A stretch of 64,000 nucleotides of DNA from Silvibacterium acidisoli. GTDB taxonomy: Bacteria > Acidobacteriota > Terriglobia > Terriglobales > Acidobacteriaceae. Location of the stretch: contig CP085323.1 in NCBI GenBank assembly GCA_022870745.1, positions 3,906,001 through 3,970,000 of the forward strand. The letters are read 5' to 3'. Numbering within the stretch: position 1 is the first letter of the stretch; the number at the start of each line of letters is the position of its first letter. Below the pieces are notes generated by a model. It did no database searches. It saw only the letters and a list, made by a program, of their open reading frames with translations, and was not told the DNA's origin. Shown here one piece after another: positions 53,883-61,697 of this stretch. Both the position numbers and the translations under genes were made by a program.

Positions 53883-55219
53883 GAAAGCACCTGAGTAATG
53901 CTGCTTACGGAGCCCTGGATTACGCCGCTCATCCACTTGTCATGCTGCTGGTGGCGCCCATCATCCTGAATAGGCTGGGTGTGGCCGAGTATGGTATCTG
54001 GACGATTGCCACGGCGGTCATCAGCGTGGGAGGAATCGTTGCGTCGGGATTTTCGGACGCGAATATCCAACGCATTGCCAGCCTGCGCAGCGCGAATGAA
54101 ACGCAAACGATGAAGCTCACCACCGGGAGCATTTTTGCGATCAATCTGACAGCTGGAATATTTCTTGCGGCATGCGCCTGGATTGGGGCGCCCTATGCTG
54201 TTCCGCGCATCGTGGTTGCGCAACCCGCGCTTGCCCATGAATGCCTCGCGGCCTTGCGTATTGCCGCGGTCATTGTTCTTGTCCGCTCCATCGAAAGCGT
54301 AGCTGTGAGCACGCAACGTGGATTTGAGGCCTATCGGGAGTCTGTTCGAATCAGTACCGCTGTGCGAATCCTTACCCTCGTTGCAGCAGCGGTGCTGGCG
54401 TTGTGCGGGCAACGATGTGTCAGCATTCTCGTCGCGACTGGTGTCTTCCTGGTTGCTGGAACGGCACTGCAGTTTCTACAGCTGCCTCGATTTTTAAGAG
54501 AGGCATCGGTCCTTCCGATATTTCATCGCGAGGAAGGGCAGCGGTTGCTTCGCATGGGTATCTTCAGCTGGATCCAGGCGCTGGGAAGTGTTGTGCTGGG
54601 GCAGCTGGATCGGCTGCTGCTTGGAGTGTCGCTGGGTGCGGTCGCCGTTGCTCCCTATGCGCTGTGCGTGCAGTTTGCCCAGCCTCTCTCAGGTTTTACG
54701 GCTTCCACACTGCAGTTTCTGTTTCCGTATCTCTCAGGGCGTTTTGGGCAGGCCGGTACCGTCGACATTCGCCGGATAGTGTTTAAGGCATTCCTCTGCA
54801 ATTTCATGATCGTCGCGGTCGAGGCTGTCGCGATCCTCGCTGTTGGCCCGCATCTGGTGCGCGCCTGGGCTGGCCCCGTTGTCGCGCGGGCAGCCGCTCC
54901 GATATTTCCGGTCATCATTGTGGGCGCGGCGATCATGGGCCTCAGCGTGACGGCGAACTATGCGCTGCTTGCATTCGGAATGTTTCGTGCCGTAACAGCA
55001 ATCAGCCTCTCCAGCCGAGTAGCGACCCTCCTGCTGATGGTGTATCTGCTTCATCATGGCGGACTGAAGGAGATGGCCATCTCGCGCTTGAGCTATGGAG
55101 TGCTGACACTGCTGCTCTATGTGCCACTCATGCAGAAGCTTGAAGTTGCGAATCCGGTCTCGATGATTCGTTCCAGGTTGTTTGCAAGAAGCGATTTTGC
55201 CGAGGAGCGGAGACCATGA
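53879..55219 (+). CDS. Polysaccharide flippase (Wzx-type, MOP superfamily)
   Basis: 446 residues with about twelve hydrophobic segments, beginning HLSNAAYGALDYAAHPLVML and including ILNRLGVAEYGIWTIATAV, a typical Wzx opening. ATG 53879 overlaps the stop of the chain-length gene (ATGA). It moves lipid-linked repeat units across the inner membrane. It also overlaps the next glycosyltransferase start by four bases, so it is part of a tightly coupled run of genes. Confidence 0.9.
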   Translation: MRKHLSNAAYGALDYAAHPLVMLLVAPIILNRLGVAEYGIWTIATAVISVGGIVASGFSDANIQRIASLRSANETQTMKLTTGSIFAINLTAGIFLAACAWIGAPYAVPRIVVAQPALAHECLAALRIAAVIVLVRSIESVAVSTQRGFEAYRESVRISTAVRILTLVAAAVLALCGQRCVSILVATGVFLVAGTALQFLQLPRFLREASVLPIFHREEGQRLLRMGIFSWIQALGSVVLGQLDRLLLGVSLGAVAVAPYALCVQFAQPLSGFTASTLQFLFPYLSGRFGQAGTVDIRRIVFKAFLCNFMIVAVEAVAILAVGPHLVRAWAGPVVARAAAPIFPVIIVGAAIMGLSVTANYALLAFGMFRAVTAISLSSRVATLLLMVYLLHHGGLKEMAISRLSYGVLTLLLYVPLMQKLEVANPVSMIRSRLFARSDFAEERRP

Positions 55220-56385
55220 AAGTTCTTATCGCAGCAGTCGCCTTTTCTTCCGAAATCTCGGGGGTGCAGCGTCATGCATTCAATGTCGTCAGGTGTCTTT
55301 TGCGGCTTCCTGAAATTGCAGAAGTGCATTTGGTTGTCGCTCCATGGCAGATCAAGATCGTCAAAGAAGCCGGCTTCGATGCTTCTCCCCGGTTCGTATT
55401 GCATCCCGCTCAGGTGAGCAACAGTAGCACCAGCCGCAACCTCTGGTACTTACGGAAGCTGCCGGAGATGGCGGCTGTTCTTTCGGTCGATATCGTTCAT
55501 CTCTCGTACCCGGTTCCGGTGAATGCGAAACGATTTCCATGTCCCGTCGTTCTCACGCTGCATGACCTGTACCCCTACGAGATTCCACGAAACTTCGGCT
55601 TTCCGCAGCTGATCTTTAACTGGCTGATCCTGCGTTCGTGTCTACGGCAGGTGCATTCGATCGCCTGCGTGTCTGACACCACGTTGGGACGCCTCAGGCA
55701 TTACGTGCCCGCCAGGGTATGGAACCGTTCCCTGCGTATTTATAACTGCGTGGAAGCGGGTCCATCTCCATCCCTGGAATCGCCGCTTGCAGGCTGGCAT
55801 GGAGAGCCCTTTCTCTTATGCGTCGCACAACACCGAAGGAACAAGAATCTCCCATTGCTGATACGTGCGTTTTACCAGATGTTGAATCAAGGCCAGATTG
55901 AGCCCAGCACCGGCCTGGTCATAGTCGGAATTGCGGGGCCAGAGACACCGAGCATTCTGAAGCAGATTGTTGCGTTGGGTTTATCGCGCCGCGTGCAGCT
56001 GATAGAGGGGCTATCAGAGGCGGAGTTGCAATGGTGCTACCAGAATTGCAGCTGCCTGCTCGCACCCTCGAGTACGGAGGGCTTCGGTTTGCCGGTTGCC
56101 GAAGGCCTGCTCGCCGGATGCCGGGTTGTCTGTTCGGATATTCCCGCCTTTCGTGAGGTGGGAGGAGATTCCTGCCACTACTTCGCGCTCGAAAAGCAGA
56201 ACCCGGATCCGGTCGTGCGTGCGGTGCCGCAGGCGCTCAAAGGCGCCGCGCCTGCAGTGATAAGTCTTTCCCAGTTCTCGGCGAAGGTGCTTGCGGCACA
56301 GTACGCCGCCTTTTATGCCGCCGCATGCAGGACCCAGGTTGCTGCATCGCAGCAGCCCTCGGCTTCGAAAAGGGTGGCGCTATGA
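55216..56385 (+). CDS. GT4-type glycosyltransferase
   Basis: 389 residues with the GT-B fold. The N-terminal domain includes SGVQRHAFNVVRCLL and TLHDLYPYEIPRNFG. The C-terminal nucleotide-sugar domain has LCVAQHRRNKNLPLLIRAF and the family signature PSSTEGFGLPVAEGLLAG with the conserved glutamates. It adds a sugar to the lipid-linked repeat unit on the cytoplasmic side. ATGA overlaps exist at both ends. The donor and acceptor cannot be read from sequence. Confidence 0.9.
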   Translation: MKVLIAAVAFSSEISGVQRHAFNVVRCLLRLPEIAEVHLVVAPWQIKIVKEAGFDASPRFVLHPAQVSNSSTSRNLWYLRKLPEMAAVLSVDIVHLSYPVPVNAKRFPCPVVLTLHDLYPYEIPRNFGFPQLIFNWLILRSCLRQVHSIACVSDTTLGRLRHYVPARVWNRSLRIYNCVEAGPSPSLESPLAGWHGEPFLLCVAQHRRNKNLPLLIRAFYQMLNQGQIEPSTGLVIVGIAGPETPSILKQIVALGLSRRVQLIEGLSEAELQWCYQNCSCLLAPSSTEGFGLPVAEGLLAGCRVVCSDIPAFREVGGDSCHYFALEKQNPDPVVRAVPQALKGAAPAVISLSQFSAKVLAAQYAAFYAAACRTQVAASQQPSASKRVAL

Positions 56386-57227
56386 AGCCGGGTGGAGACA
56401 GGCCTTCTGCAAATGTTCTCGGGGTAGATGTTGATGCGATCGACATGGAGCGTGCGCTTGCACACATCTCTTCCGTATTGAATGGACGTCGTAAAGGTTA
56501 TGTCTGTGTTGCTGGGGTCCATGGCGTGATTGAAGCGCAGAGGTCAAAGGAGCTCTTCGACGCGTATATGCACTCAGAGATGACGATTCCTGACGGAATG
56601 CCCCTTGTGTGGGTGGGTCATCAGCAGGGGCACGAGGCGATGCGGAGGGTGACAGGGCCAGACCTGATGCGTGAGGTTTTCAAGAGGGACCAGTTTTCAG
56701 AACTCACGCATTTCCTCTATGGAGGGCGGCCCGGAGTTGCTGGAGAGCTGCGCGACAAGCTGCTGGCACGGTTTCCATGGGCGAGAATCGTCGGCACATA
56801 CACTCCGCCATTTCGCGATCTCTCATCAGAAGAAGAAGAGGACTTTGTTCGGACTATTCGAGAAGTAAAGCCCGATATTATCTGGGTCGGTATCAGTTGC
56901 CCGCGCCAGGAAGTGTTCATGGCGCGATGTCTTCCTCTGCTTGAAACCCGGTTAATGTTCGGGGTTGGGGCGGCATTTGACTACCATACGGGGCGCATCC
57001 GCGATTGTGCCGACTGGGTCAAGAATGCGGGACTGCAATGGCTGCATCGATTGGCGCAGGATCCTCGGCGGCTATGGCGGCGTTACCTGAAGACGAACCC
57101 GGCGTTTCTCTGGCATATTGCGTGGCAGATCAGCGGAGTGCGCCAGTATCCTCAAAAAGAGGAAGGCTGGAAGCCAGAAGCACAACATCCTGCCGGTCCA
57201 AGTGTAGAAGGGTGTATCTCGAAGTGA
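56382..57227 (+). CDS. WecB/TagA/CpsF-family (GT26) glycosyltransferase
   Basis: 281 residues from ATG 56382, which overlaps the previous stop. Family motifs: VCVAGVHGVIEAQRS, MTIPDGMPLVWVG, RVTGPDLM, LYGGRPGVAGEL, PDIIWVGISCPRQEVFM and GVGAAFDYHTG. GT26 enzymes transfer sugars such as ManNAc or GlcNAc-type residues to lipid-linked acceptors. The stop overlaps a GTG start of the polyketide synthase (GTGA), an unusual coupling of glycan and polyketide genes. Confidence 0.92.
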   Translation: MKPGGDRPSANVLGVDVDAIDMERALAHISSVLNGRRKGYVCVAGVHGVIEAQRSKELFDAYMHSEMTIPDGMPLVWVGHQQGHEAMRRVTGPDLMREVFKRDQFSELTHFLYGGRPGVAGELRDKLLARFPWARIVGTYTPPFRDLSSEEEEDFVRTIREVKPDIIWVGISCPRQEVFMARCLPLLETRLMFGVGAAFDYHTGRIRDCADWVKNAGLQWLHRLAQDPRRLWRRYLKTNPAFLWHIAWQISGVRQYPQKEEGWKPEAQHPAGPSVEGCISK

Positions 57228-58288
57228 CGAAGCCCACAGCAATTACCAGGATTGCAACTGCTACTCCTCCCTACGATGTACACAACGCTTTTGTGGATCA
57301 CGCAGCCGGAATGTTTCAGAACCCGCGAACACGCGCTCTCTTCAGCCTCATGGAGCAGCGCTCGGGTATCAGGCATCGTTACTCTTACATTCAGGCGAGC
57401 GGCGAAGACATCCCCGATTCTCTCAACGGAGGGGCACTCTTTCGTACGGGAAGGTTCCCGGAAACGGCGGAGAGGATGGGGTTCTACGAGAAGTTCGCCC
57501 CGCGCCTGCTCCGCGAGACTCTCGATCGCCTGGAGCTGACCGAGGAGGAACGGCGCAGTATTCGCCACGTAATCGTAACCACCTGCACTGGTCTTTTTGC
57601 ACCGGGACTGGATTTTACCGCGATTGAACATCTGCAGCTTTCACCCGAAACAGAGCGCACGACGGTAGGCTTCATGGGTTGTTACGCGGCAATCAACGGC
57701 CTGAAATTGGCCGACTACATTGTGCGAGCCAATCCGGAGTCGTCCGTCCTGCTGATCAACCTGGAGCTTTGCACGCTGCACTTCCAGGAGTCCCAGGATA
57801 TACAGAAGCTGTTGTCGTTCCTTCTCTTCGGTGACGGCTGCGCTGCCAGCCTGATTCGCGCCGCAGATCACGGCGTAGCGATCGACAGCTTTCGAGCCAT
57901 CACCATTCCGCAGAGCCAGGATCTTATCCAGTGGCGGATCGGCGCAAGCGGATTCGACATGGACCTCTCGGGGCAAATTCCGATTGTGCTACGCAAGACC
58001 CTGCGTGAGTGTGCGGAACAGTTTCCCCGCAAGGAGGAGATTGATCTCTGGGCTGTTCACCCAGGCGGCCGTTCGATTCTCGATGCAGTTTCCGATGGCT
58101 TCGAGCTGGAAGCGTCGAAGCTGTCGCATTCGCGTTCGGTGCTCGATCGCTTTGGAAATATGAGCTCTGCGACGATCATGTTCGTGCTTCAAGAGCTTGC
58201 CGAATCGGCATCGCGTGGGCAGAGAGGTTACGCGATGGGGTTTGGTCCGGGCGTGACGGCGGAAACGATGAGCTTCCATGTCCTCTGA
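57224..58288 (+). CDS. Type III polyketide synthase (chalcone/alkylresorcinol synthase type)
   Basis: 354 residues. The catalytic triad is complete: Cys153 in GFMGCYAAING, His279 in WAVHPGGRSIL and Asn312 in DRFGNMSSAT. The C-terminal GFGPGVTAE motif is present. I chose the GTG at 57224, which overlaps the previous stop; a longer frame upstream runs antisense-like through the GT26 gene and is not family sequence. Such enzymes build resorcinols, pyrones or phloroglucinols from fatty-acyl and malonyl-CoA. The following methyltransferase and FAD oxidoreductase are classic tailoring partners. Product is likely an alkylresorcinol- or quinone-like lipid, by inference. Confidence 0.93.
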   Translation: MTKPTAITRIATATPPYDVHNAFVDHAAGMFQNPRTRALFSLMEQRSGIRHRYSYIQASGEDIPDSLNGGALFRTGRFPETAERMGFYEKFAPRLLRETLDRLELTEEERRSIRHVIVTTCTGLFAPGLDFTAIEHLQLSPETERTTVGFMGCYAAINGLKLADYIVRANPESSVLLINLELCTLHFQESQDIQKLLSFLLFGDGCAASLIRAADHGVAIDSFRAITIPQSQDLIQWRIGASGFDMDLSGQIPIVLRKTLRECAEQFPRKEEIDLWAVHPGGRSILDAVSDGFELEASKLSHSRSVLDRFGNMSSATIMFVLQELAESASRGQRGYAMGFGPGVTAETMSFHVL

Positions 58289-59054
58289 GGCGATCAAAAC
58301 GGCTGCCGGAAAGTCTCCATGGGATAGTGTGAGATTTTCGCGGCGCCACGACCTTCCGGAACAGATGGATCAACCTTGCTCCGATGAAGATCTACGAGAG
58401 TGCCTCAAAGATCTTGCGAAGGTAAATCGCGTGACCTTTGCGCATCGGAAGGTGATGCGTTGGGTGCGGTCATTCTTTCGTAACGGAGATCCAAATCGCC
58501 CGTTGCACCTGGTCGATGTGGGGTGCGGTGGCGGCGACCTGCTTCGCTCCATCGAACGGTGGTCGATACAGGCGGGACTGGAGATGAAGTTGACCGGTAT
58601 CGATCTCAATCCTGCGTGCATCCGCATCGCTCGCGAGTTTGGTCCATCGCAGAGCAGAATCGAATGGCGCTCCGGGAGTTTCGACTCGTTCCCGGCAGGC
58701 GATGAGCCGGTAGACCTGGTCGTCAGCTCGCTCTTTACGCATCATCTTACGGATGCACAGATCGTTTGCTTTCTGCGCTGGATGGAAAAGAGCGCACAAA
58801 AGGGCTGGTTGATCAGCGATCTGTATCGCAGCCGGGTGTCTTACGTCGGATTTTCAATGCTGGCGTCCGCGGCCCGGTGGCATCGCTTTGTCCGGCATGA
58901 TGGGCCGGTTTCAATCCGTCGCGGATTTTTGCCACGTGACTGGAATACTTATCTCGTAGCAGCGGAAGTCCCCGTGGATGAGGTAAAGATTGAGAGCCAC
59001 TGGCCGGCGCGTGTTTTCGTTAACAGGTGCAGGGTGAGAGGAAGCAAGCCATGA
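58278..59054 (+). CDS. Class I SAM-dependent methyltransferase
   Basis: 258 residues. The SAM-binding loop is LVDVGCGGGDLLRS near residue 80, with the acidic partner in LTGIDLNPACI and motif VVSSLFTHHL. The start overlaps the polyketide synthase by 11 bases and the end overlaps the FAD oxidoreductase by four. Methyltransferases of this group commonly methylate phenolic lipids made by type III polyketide synthases. The target atom is not known. Confidence 0.9.
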   Translation: MSSEAIKTAAGKSPWDSVRFSRRHDLPEQMDQPCSDEDLRECLKDLAKVNRVTFAHRKVMRWVRSFFRNGDPNRPLHLVDVGCGGGDLLRSIERWSIQAGLEMKLTGIDLNPACIRIAREFGPSQSRIEWRSGSFDSFPAGDEPVDLVVSSLFTHHLTDAQIVCFLRWMEKSAQKGWLISDLYRSRVSYVGFSMLASAARWHRFVRHDGPVSIRRGFLPRDWNTYLVAAEVPVDEVKIESHWPARVFVNRCRVRGSKP

Positions 59055-60199
59055 TGGCTTCTCTCCACTGCGATGCCATGGTCGCTGGGGGCGGGCCTTC
59101 AGGGTCTTCTCTTGCAATCCGTCTGGCCCGCTCGGGGCGCCGTGTCATTCTGATCGAGAGATGCCGTGAGCCTCAACATAAAGTGTGCGGAGAGTTCCTG
59201 AGTCCGGAGACGGTGCCGCTTCTCTCTGAGCTGGGCATCGATGCAAAAGAGCTGGGGGCGCGGTGCATCCGTCGCGTTCGGCTGATCGCACGGGATGTGT
59301 TCGCCGAAGCGGAGCTTCCGGAGCCCGCTTTGTCACTCACGCGCATCACACTGGATGAGGTTCTTCTGCGGCGTGCACAGTGCGCCGGAGTCAGTCTTAT
59401 GCGCGGATACAATGTGGAGTCGCTTGAGCATGCCTCTGACGGTTGGTACGCCTCTGCTGTAGCATCGAGCAGGCAGGAGCATCTATCGGTGTTCGCAGAC
59501 GACGCCTTTCTTGCAACCGGAAAGCACGATCTAAGGGCATGGCAACGCACCAGTGCAAAAGCGCAGAGTGGCCTCGTGGCCATGAAGATGTACTTCACGT
59601 TGTCGCCACGGCAACAGGCAGAACTGGAAGAGAATATCGAACTCATTCTGTACCCAGGGGGATATGCAGGATTACAGTTGGTTGAGGGTGGTTGCGCCAA
59701 CCTTTGCACGCTGACGACCCGCGAAAAGCTGCGCAGCCTGGGCAACCAATGGCATCCCTTGCTTGAACACATGATGCATTCTTCGCGACACCTGGCGCTT
59801 CGTCTTTCAGGTGCGACTCCGTTGGAGTCGAGGCCGCTCGCCCTTTCGTCGATTCCTTATGGATACACTGTTGAAGATGTGGACATGGCTCCCACTCCGT
59901 GGCGTCTCGGCGACCAGGCAGCGGTGATTCCGTCCTTTTGCGGAGGCGGTGTTGCGATCGCCCTTCATACCGCGCGTATTGCTGCTGGGATGTATCTGGC
60001 TGGATCCACTCAACACGACTATCATGCTGAGATACGGCGGCAGTTTGAGCAGCGGCTCTACTACTCCACGCTGCTTTCACGGCTGATGATCGCTGTTCCC
60101 GGTGCAGTCCAGGCGGTTCGTTTGTGGCCTGCGCTGATCTCTTCTATTTTTACTGCTACTCGTGTACCTGGGAGTTCTATCCATGCTGTTGTCAACTGA
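59051..60199 (+). CDS. FAD-dependent oxidoreductase (geranylgeranyl-reductase/aromatic hydroxylase type)
   Basis: 382 residues from ATG 59051, overlapping the previous stop. The FAD motif GGGPSGSSLAIRLARSG is at the N-terminus; RCREPQHKVCGEFLSPE is typical of the family. The second FAD region is in RLGDQAAVIPSFCGGGVAIA. Together with the polyketide synthase and methyltransferase it forms a three-gene tailoring unit that may oxidise a resorcinol to a quinone. The end overlaps a small DUF2147 gene by 17 bases. Confidence 0.9.
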   Translation: MMASLHCDAMVAGGGPSGSSLAIRLARSGRRVILIERCREPQHKVCGEFLSPETVPLLSELGIDAKELGARCIRRVRLIARDVFAEAELPEPALSLTRITLDEVLLRRAQCAGVSLMRGYNVESLEHASDGWYASAVASSRQEHLSVFADDAFLATGKHDLRAWQRTSAKAQSGLVAMKMYFTLSPRQQAELEENIELILYPGGYAGLQLVEGGCANLCTLTTREKLRSLGNQWHPLLEHMMHSSRHLALRLSGATPLESRPLALSSIPYGYTVEDVDMAPTPWRLGDQAAVIPSFCGGGVAIALHTARIAAGMYLAGSTQHDYHAEIRRQFEQRLYYSTLLSRLMIAVPGAVQAVRLWPALISSIFTATRVPGSSIHAVVN

Positions 60200-60644
60200 A
60201 CGATTTGCGCAGTGCTTCTGCCTGCTGATCGTTCTCACAATCACTTGCGGAGCGGTCGCTCAGTCACAGATGCTCGGCGACTGGAAGGAGCCGGGCGGCG
60301 GTGTGGTTCGTGTCGCGCCGTGCCAGGGTGGATTGTGCTTTCGAATCCTCATGTTGAGTAAGGACGCTCCGTCGAAGTTCGACCATGAAAATCCGGACAG
60401 CGCAAAGCGAACTCGTCCCTTATGCGGACTGATGATCGGAACCGGCTTTCGCGTGGTCGACGCTTCGCATGCTGCCGATGGAGTGCTTTACGATCCGCGT
60501 TCCGGTAAGACCTATCACGGTTCGGCATCGCTGAAGGACAACGAGCTCAATCTTCGCGGTTACATTGGTATTTCATTGCTAGGACGTACAGAGGTCTGGC
60601 AGCGAGCACCGAATAATGTTGCTCAGTGCACCCTGCCGAAATGA
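60183..60644 (+). CDS. DUF2147-family secreted protein
   Basis: 153 residues. Signal peptide: FCLLIVLTITCGAVAQS. The DUF2147 domain starts at MLGDWKEPGGGVVRV and ends with GRTEVWQR. I chose ATG 60183 because GGGAG lies eight bases upstream; a GTG seven codons earlier is less likely. It probably is the last gene of the long operon. Function of the family is unknown; it is a small periplasmic beta-barrel-like fold. Confidence 0.82.
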   Translation: MLLSTERFAQCFCLLIVLTITCGAVAQSQMLGDWKEPGGGVVRVAPCQGGLCFRILMLSKDAPSKFDHENPDSAKRTRPLCGLMIGTGFRVVDASHAADGVLYDPRSGKTYHGSASLKDNELNLRGYIGISLLGRTEVWQRAPNNVAQCTLPK

Positions 60645-60662
60645 AAGCCCTCCGAGGTCGAT

Positions 60663-61697
60663 CTATGGCTGCTTTGCGGCCCGATAGTTCAGGGAGCAGA
60701 CGCAGCTGCGGCAGATTTCATTCTCATCGACCTGCAGATTTGAGCGAAAATCGACCGCCGTCTCGCTGTTGATCGCATTCTGCAGGGACTGGCTGGCAAG
60801 GTTCCCGATGGGCTTGTGGAAGAAACATGGACGAAGGGTGCCGTCGACCTCCCATACGGCTGACACCCATGGGGCGTTGCATCGAGGCGCGCGATGTGGA
60901 ATAAGCCCGGCCTCTGCTCTGAAGTGATCTGCGATTCTCTGTAGTTTTTCCCGGCTCTCGGTGACCGTGAAACCCGGCGCGAGAATCCTGCGCAGTTCGC
61001 TGACTGCATCGAGCTGCTCTTCAAGGATGGCAAACTCCCTTTCACCGATGCCGATCGAGTTTTGTCGCTCAACCGGCCAGAGCAGTTCGCGATTGAATGC
61101 TGAAGAAGACAAGTCAGCCGGCAGAAACGAAATGCCGTCGAGGTCCACCTCTGCCGCGGCTCGGACTGTATCTGCGAGGGCTTGAAAGTTCGTTCGTTGC
61201 ACCGTGCACCTGGCGTGAACCGGGAAATTCGGAGCGAGCCGCTTTACTGCACGGACTCCCTCGGCCAGCTTCTGGAACGCTCCGTTGACGCCTCGTATCC
61301 GGTCATGAACTCCGGGTGGGCCGTCGAGAGAAACGATGACGTCTTCAAAGCTATCGACGATCAAATTCGCGTTTCGAGAAAGAAGCAGTCCGCTGCTGAG
61401 CAGCGTCAGGCGGACGCTAAGCTCGCGAAAGAAGCCTGTCAATGCGGGAAGATGCCGATGCATCAACGGCTCACCACCTGTAAAGACAACCTGCTCTACT
61501 CCAAGAGCGATTATGGAGTCGCGTTGTTGCTCGAGCGCTTCGAGTGTCAGCTCCACACTCTCGTCACGCTTCCAGATGTCGCACATGGCACAACGGCAGT
61601 TACAACGGCTGTGCACGTGCAACAACAGGATCGGCATCCGAAGCATCCTGTGAGACTGCCGGGTGTCCTCACTCGAAAGCAGGGCGATATCAGGCAA
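60663..61697 (-). CDS. Radical SAM protein with C-terminal SPASM-like cysteine cluster
   Basis: About 344 residues. The 4Fe-4S SAM motif is CNCRCAMCD (Cys-x3-Cys-x2-Cys), followed by VVFTGGEPLMH. Near the C-terminus are further cysteines: CNAPWVSAVW, LRPCFFHKP and ICRSCVC, as in SPASM/twitch domains that hold extra clusters. A TTG at 61697, with GGAGG ten bases upstream and overlap with the preceding stop, is my preferred start; ATGs at 61769 and 61646 are alternatives. It is the third gene of a coupled minus-strand operon. SPASM enzymes often modify peptides, but no precursor peptide is evident. Confidence 0.85.
   Translation of the reverse strand: MPDIALLSSEDTRQSHRMLRMPILLLHVHSRCNCRCAMCDIWKRDESVELTLEALEQQRDSIIALGVEQVVFTGGEPLMHRHLPALTGFFRELSVRLTLLSSGLLLSRNANLIVDSFEDVIVSLDGPPGVHDRIRGVNGAFQKLAEGVRAVKRLAPNFPVHARCTVQRTNFQALADTVRAAAEVDLDGISFLPADLSSSAFNRELLWPVERQNSIGIGEREFAILEEQLDAVSELRRILAPGFTVTESREKLQRIADHFRAEAGLIPHRAPRCNAPWVSAVWEVDGTLRPCFFHKPIGNLASQSLQNAINSETAVDFRSNLQVDENEICRSCVCSLNYRAAKQP

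Noticed and set aside
57005-57223. N-terminal extension of the polyketide synthase frame.
   Set aside because: Lies fully within the GT26 gene in another frame, reads as low-complexity sequence, and the GTG at 57224 fits the family start.
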